Shown piece after piece: positions 12,612-26,035 of a stretch of 64,000 nt of DNA. A program made the translations under genes and the position numbers. The notes below the pieces were generated by a model. The model saw nothing but the letters and a program-made list of their open reading frames with translations. It was not told where the DNA came from and ran no database searches. How positions within the stretch are numbered: position 1 is the stretch's first letter; the number at the start of each line of letters is the position of its first letter. The stretch is from Rhabditophanes sp. KR3021 (lineage: Eukaryota; Nematoda; Chromadorea; Rhabditida; Alloionematidae). The stretch is from contig CAUJLY010000006.1 of NCBI GenBank assembly GCA_963281155.1, positions 7,068,001 through 7,132,000 of the forward strand. The letters run 5' to 3'.

Positions 12612-15025
12612 TTAGAAGTGATAATTAGCACATGCACAAGCGCAGTGAACTAACATCCAATTTGGATTTAGGTGACATTGTTTGTTGTAAGCCCAAAATT
12701 GGCACAATTTGTGATGATTTACGCATCCTTTGCTAGGTTTTGGAGCAAAAATTGTATCAATTTCATCTCCGCATGAGTTGCAAGACTTCTGACATCGCGT
12801 CCTTAGCCAAAATGGATTCTTGACACACTCCCCTAGTAATGCCCAGAAGCGACAATTTTTATGATAATCTTCACAAGGTTTTTCCGTTGACTGATAATAT
12901 TTTTTTGTCGTTGACGTTGTCGGTTCAATAGTTGTTGTTGTGTGTTGAGGTGCTGTCGTAGTGACAACTACCCGTTTCGTTGTTTTTTCCGTAAATATGG
13001 CTCCAGTGTTTATAATTTGCTTTCCATTTTTTCGGTGATTAATTAGTGATTTATTTGATAACAGCTTCCTCTCTTCAACTTTTTTATCATTTTTTAAAGA
13101 AGGTACTGAAGGTGAGGTTGCATTTTTGAATGTTGTACTATTATTATTTAATTTACCAGGTGGGGTAGAATCAGTTGTTGTTATTCTGAGTGTTGTTGTA
13201 GGTTGAATCGTAGTTGGCAGCTCACATTTAATGCCAATTGACACACATTTATCAGCCTCTCTAACTGAAACTTGAGATATGTATACATGTATATTTTATT
13301 TTATATTGTTGTTTGATCCAAAAATCATAAAATAGGTCTATTTTTGTTTCTCGGAAAAACTTACGGGTACAGTGACACGTCCCACAGGCAGATCCGCAAT
13401 TTATCATCATCCAAGGATTTAATTTACATTCTCCGCTCAAAGCCCAAAAGCAACAAAGCTATAAAAAGGACAAAATGTAAGATTGTGCAATTAAAAAGAC
13501 ATTTTAAATTAATTGCAATAATTAATCTTAAACAATAGCATTTAAATATAAAAGTCGCAGTAGCAAATAGATGTTTATAGTTTCAACTATTTTGATGTTA
13601 TTTGGCAATAAAGATGTTAAGAGAAGATTTTCAGTCAGAAATGTACGTATTTCAATTATACAACGACTGAAAATTACTTCTTTACAAATTTAAGTAAAGC
13701 TTACCTTATGACGATCTTTGCAAATTCTTTTTGGAATTGGCACATGAGATTGTGCCGTTGGTAACGATTGTGTGGAGAGGATGTTGTTATCAAAGTTAGT
13801 TGTCGATTCCATGAAATCAGTAGTAGTTGATTCAGTCAAGGTTTTTCCAGTAGTTGTCTCAAATTCTGTAGGCGATTCAATATTTTTCATAACTCTTTTA
13901 TTTTTCTTCATTATCAAATCTTTGATTTTTGATCTACCTAAATAAAATATGCATAAGTAAATGTCGTTTCGTTTTGATTTATTATTATATGCGGCTTCTT
14001 AACAGCATCTTTTTATATCTGTTAAAAATTATTTTTACCTTTAGCATCAAATGGTAGCACTGCTTTAGATTTATTCAATCTCGACATGCTTGATAAAAAA
14101 GAATGACTTTGTGTTGGCGGTAATGGGGACGATGGTAAATGAGTTGTTGATTCAATTAGTTGTGGAGCTTCAAAAAATTTCGTTGTAAAGTTCTATAAAA
14201 AATTGACGTATTAATGATTGAGGTAAATAATTTTTTAGTTAAGCAAATGTAGGAGAGTATTATTAATGAGTACATTGAGTAATTACCTTATCCAAGTTTT
14301 TATTCATGATTGATGTTCTGACACCAGTCTATAATTAAAATAGTGATGAGTATGTTTAGAAAAAATTATTAATGCTCATAAAGATCCATCTATTTACATA
14401 CCTCTAAATCATTAGAGGCTAATTCATCTACAGGAGTTGCCTCTGTATCCGTTGAGAAGTCGATCGTAGTTGTTTGGGGTAGCAAAGTTGTCGTTGCCAA
14501 TAGATGAATTTTTTTTGTGAAAAGCCCATTTATGTTAAGAAACGTAGATTGTGTTTTTGGGGATGTTTTTTTGTTTTTCAATATGAGACCTGCTTTGAAT
14601 TTCCTATCCATCGCATCATAAAAGTCAGTATACCGAGACCGGAATTCGGACACGCACAAATCCGGCAATTGTTGGCAACCAATGGAGCTTTTATTTTCTC
14701 CACTTTTTTTGACAATTGCGCAAGCTTGCTGAGGTAATTGATGTTGTCCCAGTTCTGGACATAAAAAGCATCTTGCACCATCTTCCATATTTAAGAAACT
14801 AATTTCCGGTTCGCCTTCTATCGAAACATATGTGCCTAATTTTATGAGAAACAATTGTTTAACAAACAAATAAATTAACCATTAGCACTTACAAATATAT
14901 GAATTTTCTTCAATCCATTGATATATATGCGGGGGTTTTTCTATACTACTTTGTGATTGCAATTTGTTAACAAACATTATTAGTAAAATATGTAGATACA
15001 TTGTTGAATATGATTTAAGCGTCAT
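12612..15025 (-). CDS. Secreted protein with three ShKT domains and Thr-rich linkers
   Basis: Seven exons: 15025-14893, 14835-14402, 14328-14287, 14192-14039, 13937-13705, 13458-13365 and 13264-12612, 580 aa. The start gives a clean signal peptide (YLHILLIMFVNKLQS). An N-terminal Cys-containing region follows, then Ser/Thr/Pro-rich linkers (TTT runs, likely O-glycosylated) and three six-Cys ShKT-type modules. Module one is split by an intron between RICKDRHK and LCCFWALSGEC. Module two begins EKPCEDYHKNC and module three GCVNHHKLCQFW. The last module lacks the usual final CxxC spacing and ends CACACANYHF. ShKT modules are disulphide-bonded extracellular folds that are very common in nematode secreted enzymes and matrix proteins. 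No catalytic domain is visible, so a structural, cuticle or surface-coat role is an inference. Exon 3 is a 42-bp microexon. Confidence 0.75.
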
Positions 15026-18000
15026 TTCTATAATTGAAAAAATACTTATTAGTTTGATAAAGAAATAAATAGTTGCGTATGTGTGTAGTCGCCAATCAAA
15101 AACAACTGAACCATTGTAAAAGGTTAAATTGAGGAATTTAGAAAGTACAAAAAAGTTGGAATAAAAATGACCAAAGGGTTATTTAAAATCGAATTGGTAT
15201 GGATATTGTTATGGGATGAAAATAATTAATGTTCTTCCTTAGATGGAAAATATAATAAAATCAAATTTAATACATGGTGATTAAAAGTCAAAAAGTTGTG
15301 ATGACAAGGCCATATAATAGCTGGAAATTGGGATAAAAGTATCAATAGATTACAATAGAAGGCAATTAATGTTTAAAAAATTGTATTCTTAATTTATTCA
15401 AATTATGTGTTTAATAAATGGAAGTAGTTTAGGTAATAAGTTTATATCGAAAGTGAAAGAAAGAAAACAATCTTTGCATGAAATGACTGTTTCATGGCCT
15501 TCTATGATAAATATTTTTTAATACGTGAATGATAATATCAAAAACAGTAAATTTGAATAAATATCCTTTTAAACCCCTTATTTAGCAAAATCTTGTTTAT
15601 TAAAAGATACTTCAAAATGTTTATTCCAACAATCGGTTTACTCATTTCCAGAAAATAAAATATAGGCAAATAGATTATATTCTCGACCCTTATTTCATGC
15701 CCTTTTCTTTATTTAAGACAGTTTAATATTATTTTTCGATCTCACGACACCCAAATAATTGTATTATACATAATAAAGATAATACGTATCTTTACCGATG
15801 AACACACAAGTAGTTGTGTTTTATTGTGAACTTTTTGAGTAACCTAGTAATTTTAAACATCATTGTAAGGTATTAAGTTGGCAAAAAATCTTGTAAAAAA
15901 AGTGCAAGTGTAAATAAATTATCATCCTCTTAATGAGAAACGAGGATGATATAAAGTGAATTGAGCAATCAGGATAAATGCGATCATCACATAAGAGCAC
16001 AAAAATAATCATGATGTCTATGCCTACAAATGGGAATATTATTTTTAGCATTGAAAATAAATATATTTACGTCGTTTGTCGAGTACAACCTTGCAAATCC
16101 TTTTACTTTCACCGTCAATAAATAATAAATTAAAAAAAAATAAATTCAATTGTTTTTTAAGATGGCTCCTTTAATGGTGTCTTTATTTGTTTCCATTTAC
16201 TTATATTAAAATTGGCGTTGTTCATTATTTGCAATTATTATTTTGCATAAAGTACAATAGAATGAACAGACAGAATTATCACCGTTTCTACTTTCCTTCG
16301 AGTCCAAATATAATAAACGAATGGAATGTCTGCAGATTACCATTTTATTTAAGGATATCTAATAAATTACTTTATCAATTCATTACATTTCAATTCCACT
16401 TATCTTATGTGAAGGATAATGTGAGATATTATTTTGTATACTATACATAATTGGAAGTCATTATTTTGCAACAAAATCATATATTAAACATTTAAATTTG
16501 ACTGTGTCGAAGAGTTGTTTAATTAAACAAAAATTTAGTGAGAATTTGATTGCATCCTTTTGATAGCAGACAGTTGATGGAATGAGGAAAGAATATTAAG
16601 ACATGTATTATTTAAATAATAAAATGAATTAAGATACGTTACACAATTCAATATTTATTTTAAAAGAAATTCATTAAAATATGGCATTTGGAGATACGGA
16701 ACCATTTAAAAGACAAAATACGATCAATCTTTAAAAAATAATTTATTTTTTTGACAACACTTCACAAAAATAAGCAATAAAAATGGAAAAATATAATTAA
16801 AATAGTCACTAATTTATTATTTAGGTATATTATAAGTATTCAAATAAGTGTCCATATCTCGGCTGTAAAGATGTAATGTTAACAGCCTCAAGCACTTTAA
16901 GACTTACTTAAAATTATGAAATTGATATCTTCACCGATTGACGTTGACATTTTGTTGTTTAATGTTATTTTTATTAAATATTAAATTGTCAACAAAAATC
17001 ATTGGACCTACTTATTTATAAATTTGGCTTTACTTTAATGGTAGATATTTTGGATAAATTTATAAAGTCTTTTTAATATATTGTTTATCAAATCACTGAG
17101 TAAAAACTAAATATCTTTTGTGATATATTGCTTTGTAAGTCTTTTGAAGTTGCCAAAAACTTCTTTCTTTATTTGTGGCAGATTGTGAATAAGTTTGAAT
17201 TATTATCAAAATGACAATCAAATTGAATGCCGTAAAATGGGAGGATTAAACTGTGTATTACCAAAGATCCTAAAAATAATCTTTTTTATTTTTCTTCCAT
17301 TTAATTTGATCAGTATAAATTATCTTTATATTTTGTCTTAATCCATTTTATTAAGTTTATAATTTTCTTTTCACAATATATTTATTCTAAGCAACAACAT
17401 TTTATTCCATAATAAAAGAACCTTTCTAAGTTGTTCTTTTATTTGAATTTTTAAATGCCCCACTAAATTGAAGTTCATTCAACTTTTATACACATAAACC
17501 AAATTGGCTCTTCTCTCCTGGACTATTCAAATTTTATAAACTTAATTCTAACTTCAATATGCTTCTTTTAATTTCTTAATGAATATAGTATTTTAGTTCC
17601 CTATGCATTCGTTTGCCGTGGACTTTTGATGATGACAAGTATAGTGAAACAAAACTTGAATATGTCATGAAAAAGTTCCATATTAATGACATTTAATTTA
17701 TTCTTGATTTTACATATCAAATTACAAAAAAAGTAACTACATATTATATAAGAATATATTTTTAAATATTAATTGACTAAGAAAAAATGGCTTCATTAAC
17801 AAATTTGTTCTAAGCATGATATGTCATATATCATTCAAAATTGTTAAACTTAACCATATTAATTGAAACAGGCAATTAAGGGTACATTTTATAAGAGTTC
17901 ATATGTTGTGACTAAATAAGAGTATCATTGTTTTAAAAATGTGAATATCCTTAATTAATTTCTTCCAAATGTATTCAAAGGGTCCGAATTGAATGAAACT

Positions 18001-18502
18001 TAATATTCATACCATTACTACATAAATTAATGCATGCGATTTCTACTAATGTTTACTATTAAGATATCATCATCTTCAAACGAAGTAGTAAATCTATTAA
18101 AAGGACTTTAGATATTTTTAGGTTGAGTATAATCATGCCGAATTAACATAAAAAATGTTCAAGATAACTTTTAAAAAGCACTTCCTATGGTTTTATAATC
18201 CTACATATGCTAAAAATTGACTTTTTAAATAAAAACAAATTTTGAAAGCCTATTTAATTCATATCAAAACATCACTTATGCTCGCTTCACTTTAGTCCTT
18301 GTTTAAACACTTAATCCTTTTATATACCAAAGTAATACCACTCATATAACATGTATTTTCGATAACCTTTTATTCTTTTTATGCTGATAAATCACACTCT
18401 TGTGTGGGAAGAGTTATAATAAATTAGTGACAATTTTACTTTCAGGGAGTTTCTATTCTTAAATGTATGTGACGTCATTAAGGTGATTACAAAATTAAAA
18501 GA
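15026..18502. other. Intergenic, nothing recognised
   Basis: About 3.5 kb of AT-rich DNA between two divergently transcribed genes (ShKT gene on -, carbonic anhydrase-related gene on +). Promoters of both must lie here. No protein-like frame with splice support was found. Confidence 0.5.
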
Positions 18503-20690
18503 ATGAATGTATTTAAGAAGAGAATAGACTATTATACTATTAACGCCTTATTCTACTGTTTTATCTATTTACTATGCCGTGCCAACTTTTCAACTGCTGA
18601 TTATCCCTGGACTTTCGATAACGACTTGTTTGGAGGTAAGTTTTAAAAGCAAAACTTCACTCTCAAATGTTATATTTATCTTTCCCATGGTGCTCATTCT
18701 AAAAAGAAAAATAAGTATATTTTTCTCTTGATTATTTTTCACAATCATTTGGCCTTTTAAGTTAAACTTATTCACGAACAAAGCCAATTAGTTTGTAAAG
18801 TATTGCCTATTTAAGATAGGCAGAATATTGAATTTAACATAGTTTAGTTATCCTTAATTTACCACAATTCTACTTATGTAACTATCTAATTTTTTTTATA
18901 AAGAGTCTCCTTAAACTTTATAACTGAAATTTAGTGATAATCTCGAAATAGGTCGAAATAGGCTTCATTGTTACTTATTTACATATAACCAAGACATAAA
19001 CTTCTAAACATTAAAGGCACCATTAACTTTAAATTCGGCTAATTCTCGTCTTCGAAATTGTTAAGTGTTTAATTATAGGCACATATATACATAAGATTTG
19101 ATAAGATAGAGTATATTATTAATAAATATATTATGAGTCTTTTAAGGAACCTGTGTGCCAGGGATGCCATTTATCCCACGTCTTACTATCTTGAATTAAC
19201 CATTTATACACATATTTGGAAAAGGTCTTTTTAGCGAACTATTCATTAGCTTAAATATTCTAATACTACTATCATATTTTGCTACTTTTCAAGAACCCCC
19301 CGTCACACAATTTGAAAATACTACATTATTATCTTATATAATTTTTTATGTATTCATAATATTTGGTTGAGCTATTTTACTTTTCAAATTTTCAAAATAT
19401 TCCCATCTTAATAATATATAATTCATAATGTTCAAGTTTTGTGAAGGTTTATATTAAATCTTTGGAAGTAACGAGTAGTCGCCGTTTTTTGTGGTGGTTT
19501 ATAACGATAATATATCATTTTTTAATACTATTTTTATTTTGTGCGTAGGACGAGAGTTGTGAGGTTTGGAGAAAAAAAATTAAATACTTATATTGTTTCT
19601 TATTTTTGGTTGTACATAAAGCTTAGTTTACAACAAGTCATATTTTCTATCTGTGGTCATAACAACTTCATGACAAATATGATTTCTTGGATGGTTACAG
19701 CATGCATTTATCCATGTATTATAGGTCCTGACTTTTGGGGACTTGTTAATAAACATTGGAAATTATGTACATCTGGACAACTACAAAGTCCAATCAACAT
19801 CGACCCAACCGTTTTGTTATATGATTCAAATTTAAAACCTCTACAAATGGAATCTGGACAGGTATGTATGATAAGATTTTTTTGATTACAAATATTTAAG
19901 ATTGAAGGATTGCTTAAAAATACAGGTCAATTACCCGTTATCAACATAAATAACTCTTTAGCAAATTCGATGAAATACATAAACATAACACAAAGCCCAG
20001 CAAGTCCTTACAATTATAGATTACAAAAAATCATCTTTCATACAGGGAGAATTGACACTGGCGAAAAAGGTTCCGAACATACCATTGACAAAATAAGATA
20101 TCCCGCAGAAGTTCAAATGCTTGCTTATAATGTTGATTTGTATGACAATTTTACCGATGCTTTAACTAAACCAAGGGGAATTTTAGCAATTTCGGTTATT
20201 GTTGACGTAAGTACACTTAAAAAAGTATTGCTAATTGTAGTTCTTTCAGATTGGTAAAAGAACTAACTCTGAGTTGAGAAAATTGTCAGTCGCATCACAG
20301 AGTATCATTTATAAGGGTCAAAGTGTTAAGTTAAGAAAACTAAATCCAGCTGAATTACTTCCAAAGACATTGAACTTTATTACATACGAAGGTAGCTTAA
20401 CTTTCCCTGGTTGTTACGAAACTGCAACATGGGTTGTTATGAACAATCCCATATATATAACTAGGGAAGATTTAGAGATTTGGAACACCATACAGCAGAC
20501 AGAGACGAAACAAGCAAACCCAACATTCATGTCTCCAAATTATAGGCCATTAAAACCAGTTAATAAAAGGTTATTAAGAACTAATATACATATAGGTGGA
20601 GGAGAAAGCAATATATGCAAGGAAGGAGCATTACCAAATTTAGCTTACAAAGTAAATCCAAGAAGAGAGGTCGAAAAGATCACAGAATAG
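18503..20690 (+). CDS. Carbonic anhydrase-related protein (CA10/11 type), secreted, probably inactive
   Basis: Four exons: 18503-18635, 19725-19861, 19901-20206 and 20250-20690, 338 aa. Exon 1 encodes a signal peptide (ALFYCFIYLLCRA) and YPWTFDN. It joins across a 1,089-bp intron, long for this window, to GPDFWGLVNKHW and SPINI, the start of the alpha-CA fold. The other introns are 39 and 43 bp. Family hallmarks follow: GSEHT, YPAEVQM, CYETATWVVMNNP and NYRPLKPVNKR. The zinc site is degraded. The pair normally at HxH reads IFH, so only the second His remains, and the third ligand in the E-x-H motif is Gln (EVQM). This matches CARP X/XI proteins, which are non-catalytic and in mammals bind neurexins. 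C. elegans cah-1/cah-2 are the likely relatives. An extracellular, possibly synaptic role is inferred by family. A possible AATAAA signal lies at 20788. Confidence 0.85.
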
Positions 20691-21341
20691 TCGTTGCTAC
20701 ATTATATATACATGATAATTAGCTCGAGTTTTTATTATTTGTCATTGCTACCTTAATTTCTACATTGTATATTTTTGAATGATATTTAATAAATCTTTTA
20801 CCTTTAAATACATGCACAGCAAAAATAGACACCCTAAACAAATTTATTCACCTACTTGTTTCTTCTACGCAGTTACTATTCATTTTAAAAAAATTCAAAT
20901 CTTTTATTGCCTTATGGCATCAAATAAATTATTTTTCCGAGTATATTATAAAAAATTAAATTTGAAAACTTTATCTTCTCTTTGTATGTTTTACACAATA
21001 TAATAAATCGGACAATGTGTAATCGCATTTGCCTTATTAATTTAGTCAAGCTATGTTTAAAACTGTACGCTTATATGCCTTTTTAAATAATTACATATCA
21101 AAACCTACACTTACAGTTAACTGACAAAGTTTGTACTTTCCATTTGTATATAATATTTTTGAATGTCATCTAATCTTTGAAAATTATTTACACTCACTAC
21201 TATTATTTATCATATTTACGTCTAATTCTTCACTTTTAGTTCTCACACATCATATACCTTGCAATATGTGCCATACATATAACGAAACTTGGCTTTAACA
21301 GCATATATAATTTTCATTTCAATATTTATTTATTTAGAACA
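20691..21341. other. Intergenic
   Basis: Gap between two same-strand genes. It holds the likely poly(A) signal of the carbonic anhydrase-related gene (AATAAA at 20788-20793). A 3' splice acceptor-like tttatttag sits immediately before the next ATG. No other gene is seen. Confidence 0.5.
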
Positions 21342-23011
21342 ATGTCATTAAGTATACCTGAAAAGGATAATCATCTTCAGGATAAAACAGAAAGAAATAA
21401 AAATTATATTTCTTTGATTTGCTGCAACAAAAAAGTTCCAAACGGTTTTCACGATTTTCATACGCATGCTATTATATGCACCGGAGATACTTGCAGAAGC
21501 ATGAACCATCTTACTGCTACTCATTTCAATTGTACTACTGCGTTTACTCTTTGGCCACGCTATGTTAATAAGTATATTTGCTCCAATTGCAGCAAAGACA
21601 ACAAGTGTATAATTGACGTTATGCCACATGATGGTGTCATTCCTCAATCAGTTATAAAGGAGATGTATAAAGTAACAGGTATTAGTCGTCTCAATATTGT
21701 AAGTCTAAATAACAAAGTATATTATTTACAACACATATTTTAAAGAATAATCTAATTGGGGGAAGAAATTTTGTAAAACGCTGGAAAATGATGGAACAGA
21801 GCTTGTTTCTTCAAACAACTACCGATGATGGAATGGTAAATGCTAATAAATCATGGAAGTATCAAATTTTCAATGATTATGATGAAGCTCGTAATAACTC
21901 GGTTGATACAGTGAAAATAAATCCCATTATTCTTAGAAATATCAATTCATCTAACATCAAAGCTAATTTGCCGTCCCATACGTCACTCAATATTTTTGAG
22001 ACAATAATTAGTAGGGCGATTGTATCAGTAGTTGATCATACTACTCAAGTCACCCATAAGTTACCAGCAGCTGAAGTTCGAAAATTTTTACAAGTCCCCA
22101 TTGAAAATCGGTTTACCAATATCGAAGTTACGATGGAAGTTAGTACTAGTCTTGTTCTTGAAAATGATAATGTACCACCTGCACTTTTTAAGAACTCACT
22201 CATTTCATATTACAATAGGCTAAAAGTTGAAAGACTAGATAGAAGGATGAATGACAAGTTTTCATATCAAGAGAATTGTTTTGCCAAATACATTGATGGT
22301 GAAACCTATTCGAATTATAAAATGGCTGAATTTGGAGCATCTTATTGGTTTCACCTGGTGTCAGGCAATCAAATATATTATTTAATTAAAGGCGACAAAA
22401 GGCAAGAGAATTTTTACTTTGAGTATTACAAAGACAAACAATCATACAACTCTGAATTTAGAGACCGCACTGGCTCAGATTCTGAACTGAGAATTGAATT
22501 GAATGCCGGAGAAAGTTTGTTTCTACCATCTGGGTGTATTTTTGCCTTCTATACTATCAGAGATAGCATGGGTTATGGTGGTGAAGTATACACAACAGAC
22601 GCTGTTGACACACAGAACCGTATTGCACATAAACAAATATCTGGAAAATGCATCCGAAATTGGGATTACTATGACAAGTTTATGAACTTCAACTTATTTT
22701 ACGGTTGTCGCTTGTTGACTGAACTCGGAAGAAAATATATTTTGACGAGAGAAGAACTCCATCAAACCACATATTTTAAAAAATATTGCCGAGCAATTAT
22801 AAAGACTAAACCTACTGCTAAAAGAAGAGAAAGAAGAGGTCCTTTTGTGAGAATTAGACACGACAGTTTCTTTAAGGAATTTTCTACAACAAGCAATACT
22901 AAAGCTGCTAAAAGCAAATCACTTACACCTGAAAAAAGATATGGAAAATCCGCAATTCAATGCTTAAATGCTATATCAAGAATTGCGAAGAAGAATTCAA
23001 CAAATTTCTAA
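21342..23011 (+). CDS. PHD-JmjC protein of the KDM7 type with lost iron ligands
   Basis: Two exons, 21342-21698 and 21746-23011, joined in phase 0 over a 47-bp intron, 540 aa. Residues ~22-90 form a PHD-like zinc finger (Cys27/28, 46, 51, His61, Cys64, 80, 83); the first pair is adjacent, which is unusual. After GRNFVKRW comes a JmjC cupin aligned without gaps to the KDM2/KDM7 pattern around YKMAEFGASYWFHLVSG, IYYLIKGD and LFLPSGCIFAFYT. In active enzymes the first segment carries H-x-D and the last a His. Here they are Lys311-x-Ala313 and Phe385, so all three Fe(II) ligands are gone; the Lys expected to bind 2-oxoglutarate (334) is kept. The tail is basic and Lys/Ser-rich. Family role: histone H3K9/K27 demethylation at H3K4me sites. 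This copy probably acts, if at all, as a chromatin reader or scaffold. Start follows a tatttag acceptor. Confidence 0.8.
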
Positions 23012-25161
23012 CATTGTGATTTATGCTATATATTTCTTAACTCATTAATGTATTTGGGATTTATGTAGATGATTTAAAAATCATATTTTTGTGGTCCTTA
23101 TATGTATAATTGCATTAAAAAGTAGTTTTGATTGAATGGTGGCAAAATATTTATATATATTATTACAATTTAGTGAATTGATATTTGTACCCAGTTTTTA
23201 AAAAACTATTGGATAAAACTTCAATATATAATTGCTTCTATGTAGATCGAAGTATCAAACACATTTTTATCTATTTATCTTTTATAGGCATAAATTTCTG
23301 TAATTTTGATGTCATCCTTTAAACCATTTTGTATATTTGTATACTTTCATTTAAAAACGATTACATTAATGAAGAGGAGCCCACTTGTCTACAAAAGCTT
23401 ATAATTAACAACCTGACATTTATGTTTTATTTATTACTCTTATGTATTTGTTGTAAATTAATGGCCAGTAAGGTAGTAGTACTTAAAAAATTGTTTGCTG
23501 GAAGAGATAACTTCTATTTAGTTGTAAACGAGAGATATCTCCCAAAATTTATCTAGCATTCGGTCTCTTTTTGGGTGACGATGTTGCGGGCAAGATAAAT
23601 TTTTGTTTTTGTGAAAATCTTATATTTACTCATATCTTCTATGATTCACTTCCGGGAAAGGACAATGAAGTTGACGAAATAATTTTTTAGATATTGCATC
23701 TTGGCAACACACAATTGAATCCAAAGGCCAACTTTCGCATGACATAAGTGTTAATAAAAATTGTTATGTCCAATGATTACCATGAACAAATTACTTATTG
23801 TCTCGGCATGCAAAGTGTGACTAATATGATATTTCTAAGGAATATCTTATAATTTTAATAAAGCTCTAGCAAAAGATAAATAGATTATTCAAGTAATTAC
23901 TTTAAAAATCAAAAAAGATCGAATTTTTGTAAGAAAATGGAATTTGAATTTACATGCTCGCGTTATATCTAATGCTGCAAGACTGTACAAAAAAATAATT
24001 TTTATGATTTAAAAATATATATTTTATGTGAAAATGATATCCATTGTTAATTATCCTAAGCAATATAACAAATAGATTATTGTATGAATCGGTGACATCA
24101 CACGATTTACGTCATTTTTCGATAACTCATCGGAAATTGTAAATCCGTACATTTTTAATTTCATGCTTACGTTGTTTGAAGATGAACTCTTTATAATCAA
24201 TTGTAAGTGCTTGATTGTACAATTTTTGATTATACTTTTCCAACATCCCTTTTAATTATCTTTTTAAAAAAGCAATAAATTGTTTGAAAACTTATATTGA
24301 AAATTTATCGTTGTAGAAAAAGTTTCATTTGTAGTTCTGAACAAAATCCAACCACTTATGTAAATGAATATCTTGTCACTAGTGTCAGATTATTAGATTG
24401 TAGTCACTGGATTTGAAGTGAGCAAACTACGTAGGCATATTGATAAATTAAATGCAAGAAAAAAGTAATTAATTCCCTCAAACACATTAGTTTACATAGC
24501 GGTTTGAAATTACACATTTCAAAGGAAAAAATAAAGGAAACGCTTTTTATGTTTCTAAAAATAATTAATTACCCGACAAATATGCAATTTCATAAAAAAG
24601 GCAATAAGAATTTAATATGCTTCATTCAAAATATCAAATAAAAAAGAAACTTGAAACTCTTTTCAAACGGCATAAACTTGTTAAAATTGTTCATGGTAAA
24701 GCTAAAAATGGATTATTTTCAAATAAACTTTGCAAAGTAATTCGAAACTTTTAAAGAGGCTTTTATAAAAAGTGTGAAAATGGTATCGTCAAAGGGTATT
24801 TAGTATTTTGATTCAAAAATCACCTGTTATACACTCTAGTAAATATATAAAGAATGAGGAATTTGATTGATTATATCAGTTTTGAAGTATGTTTTTACAA
24901 ATTATTCTTGATTTTTATGTTATTCACGGTTCTGGTGCAAGGATCTTGAATATCACTTATTTTGACGACATAAGCTACATATTTACTGGATAAAAATGTT
25001 TCATTAAAACATTTGTTCATCTTATATCAATTAAAGACAGTTTCTCATATAATTTAATTAGCAAAGACGGACTTTCAGATAGTAATTTGCAGATCATTTT
25101 AATGAATTTTTGATTATCTATTTAAACGTATTTCATTATTGCAGAGTTATAAATATACAAT
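23012..25161. other. Intergenic with a possible decayed coding remnant
   Basis: At 23423-23556 a 44-codon ATG frame begins like a signal peptide (MFYLLLLCICCK). At about 23560-23690 another frame reads FGLFLGDDVAGK and YDSLPGKDNEVDE, loosely reminiscent of nematode transthyretin-like proteins. No splice joins them in frame. The remainder is AT-rich with nothing recognisable. Confidence 0.25.
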
Positions 25162-26035
25162 ATGAAGTATCTTTACGAAATATTTTTCTTTGCTATGATC
25201 AAATTAAAAGGAGGATTTATTAACGAACGTAGAAATTACTATCACAAGTCAAACATCCGACAAAAAATACAGCGATCTTGCAAATAATGTCATTCCAAAT
25301 TGGTTTGATGAACAATCCAGCGCATTTTATGTGATTGGAGATCATCCTAGTGATGTCGGAAAATTGTCTATTCAATATTTTATTCATACCACATACAACT
25401 TTACTTCTTTATCCAAAAGAAGAAATTACATGACGTAATTTGAACTTAAAACGATGTGAAGGAATCCAATAAAGTAAGTATTTAGCTTATGTATAATAAA
25501 AAAACTTATTTATAGATGAAATTGCCATCATAACAACAAATATATCATGAATACTAGTCTCACTGACAAATATATATTAAACAACCATTTGGCAAAAAGA
25601 ATGACGAAAATTCATTAGAATTTGATGGTTATTGGTGTATATCAAATAATATGCTAGATTCAGTTAGCGATGTAATTCTTCATAAATAATTTCTCAAATT
25701 TGACGACATAAATGTTACTCTAAACGTTCTAAAGTTTTTAGTTAGTTATTAAATTACTTTGTACTTAATAATTTTTAGATAAATTTGGTAATGCTCAACC
25801 AATGCGTGTACCCTTCGTATTTAAGGGCATCGAGAGAATGTACGACAATGATCCTCTAGAGTATGCGATACTTAGGCATCAAAATGTCATTATGCCGTAT
25901 CATCCTGGAACATACCTGCAAGTTGTGCTATTCTCACGTTGAAACAAATTTGATTGGCATTCAGTGCTTCAGGAAGAGTCTCGTTTTTAGTAATAACTTC
26001 ACTACAGAGATTTATGCCAACCAAGGCAAACTTCA
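25162..26035 (+). pseudogene. Decayed tandem copy of the downstream secreted Cys-rich gene
   Basis: Translations in shifting frames match the intact gene at 26950-27922 along its whole length and in the same order. They include an ATG with a hydrophobic leader, TSDKKYSDLANNVIPNWFDEQ (TSDDRYSDLALNVAPNWFE in the intact copy), NCHHNNKYIMN, YWCISNNMLD, DKFGNAQP and CFRKSLVFSNN. A frameshift occurs near 25225. In-frame stops lie near 25436-25460 and in the middle exon, and another frameshift occurs near 25920. Both introns are still recognisable, and the first is 42 bp (25474-25515), the same length as in the intact gene. It therefore arose by DNA-level tandem duplication, not retroposition, and then decayed. 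Confidence 0.75.
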
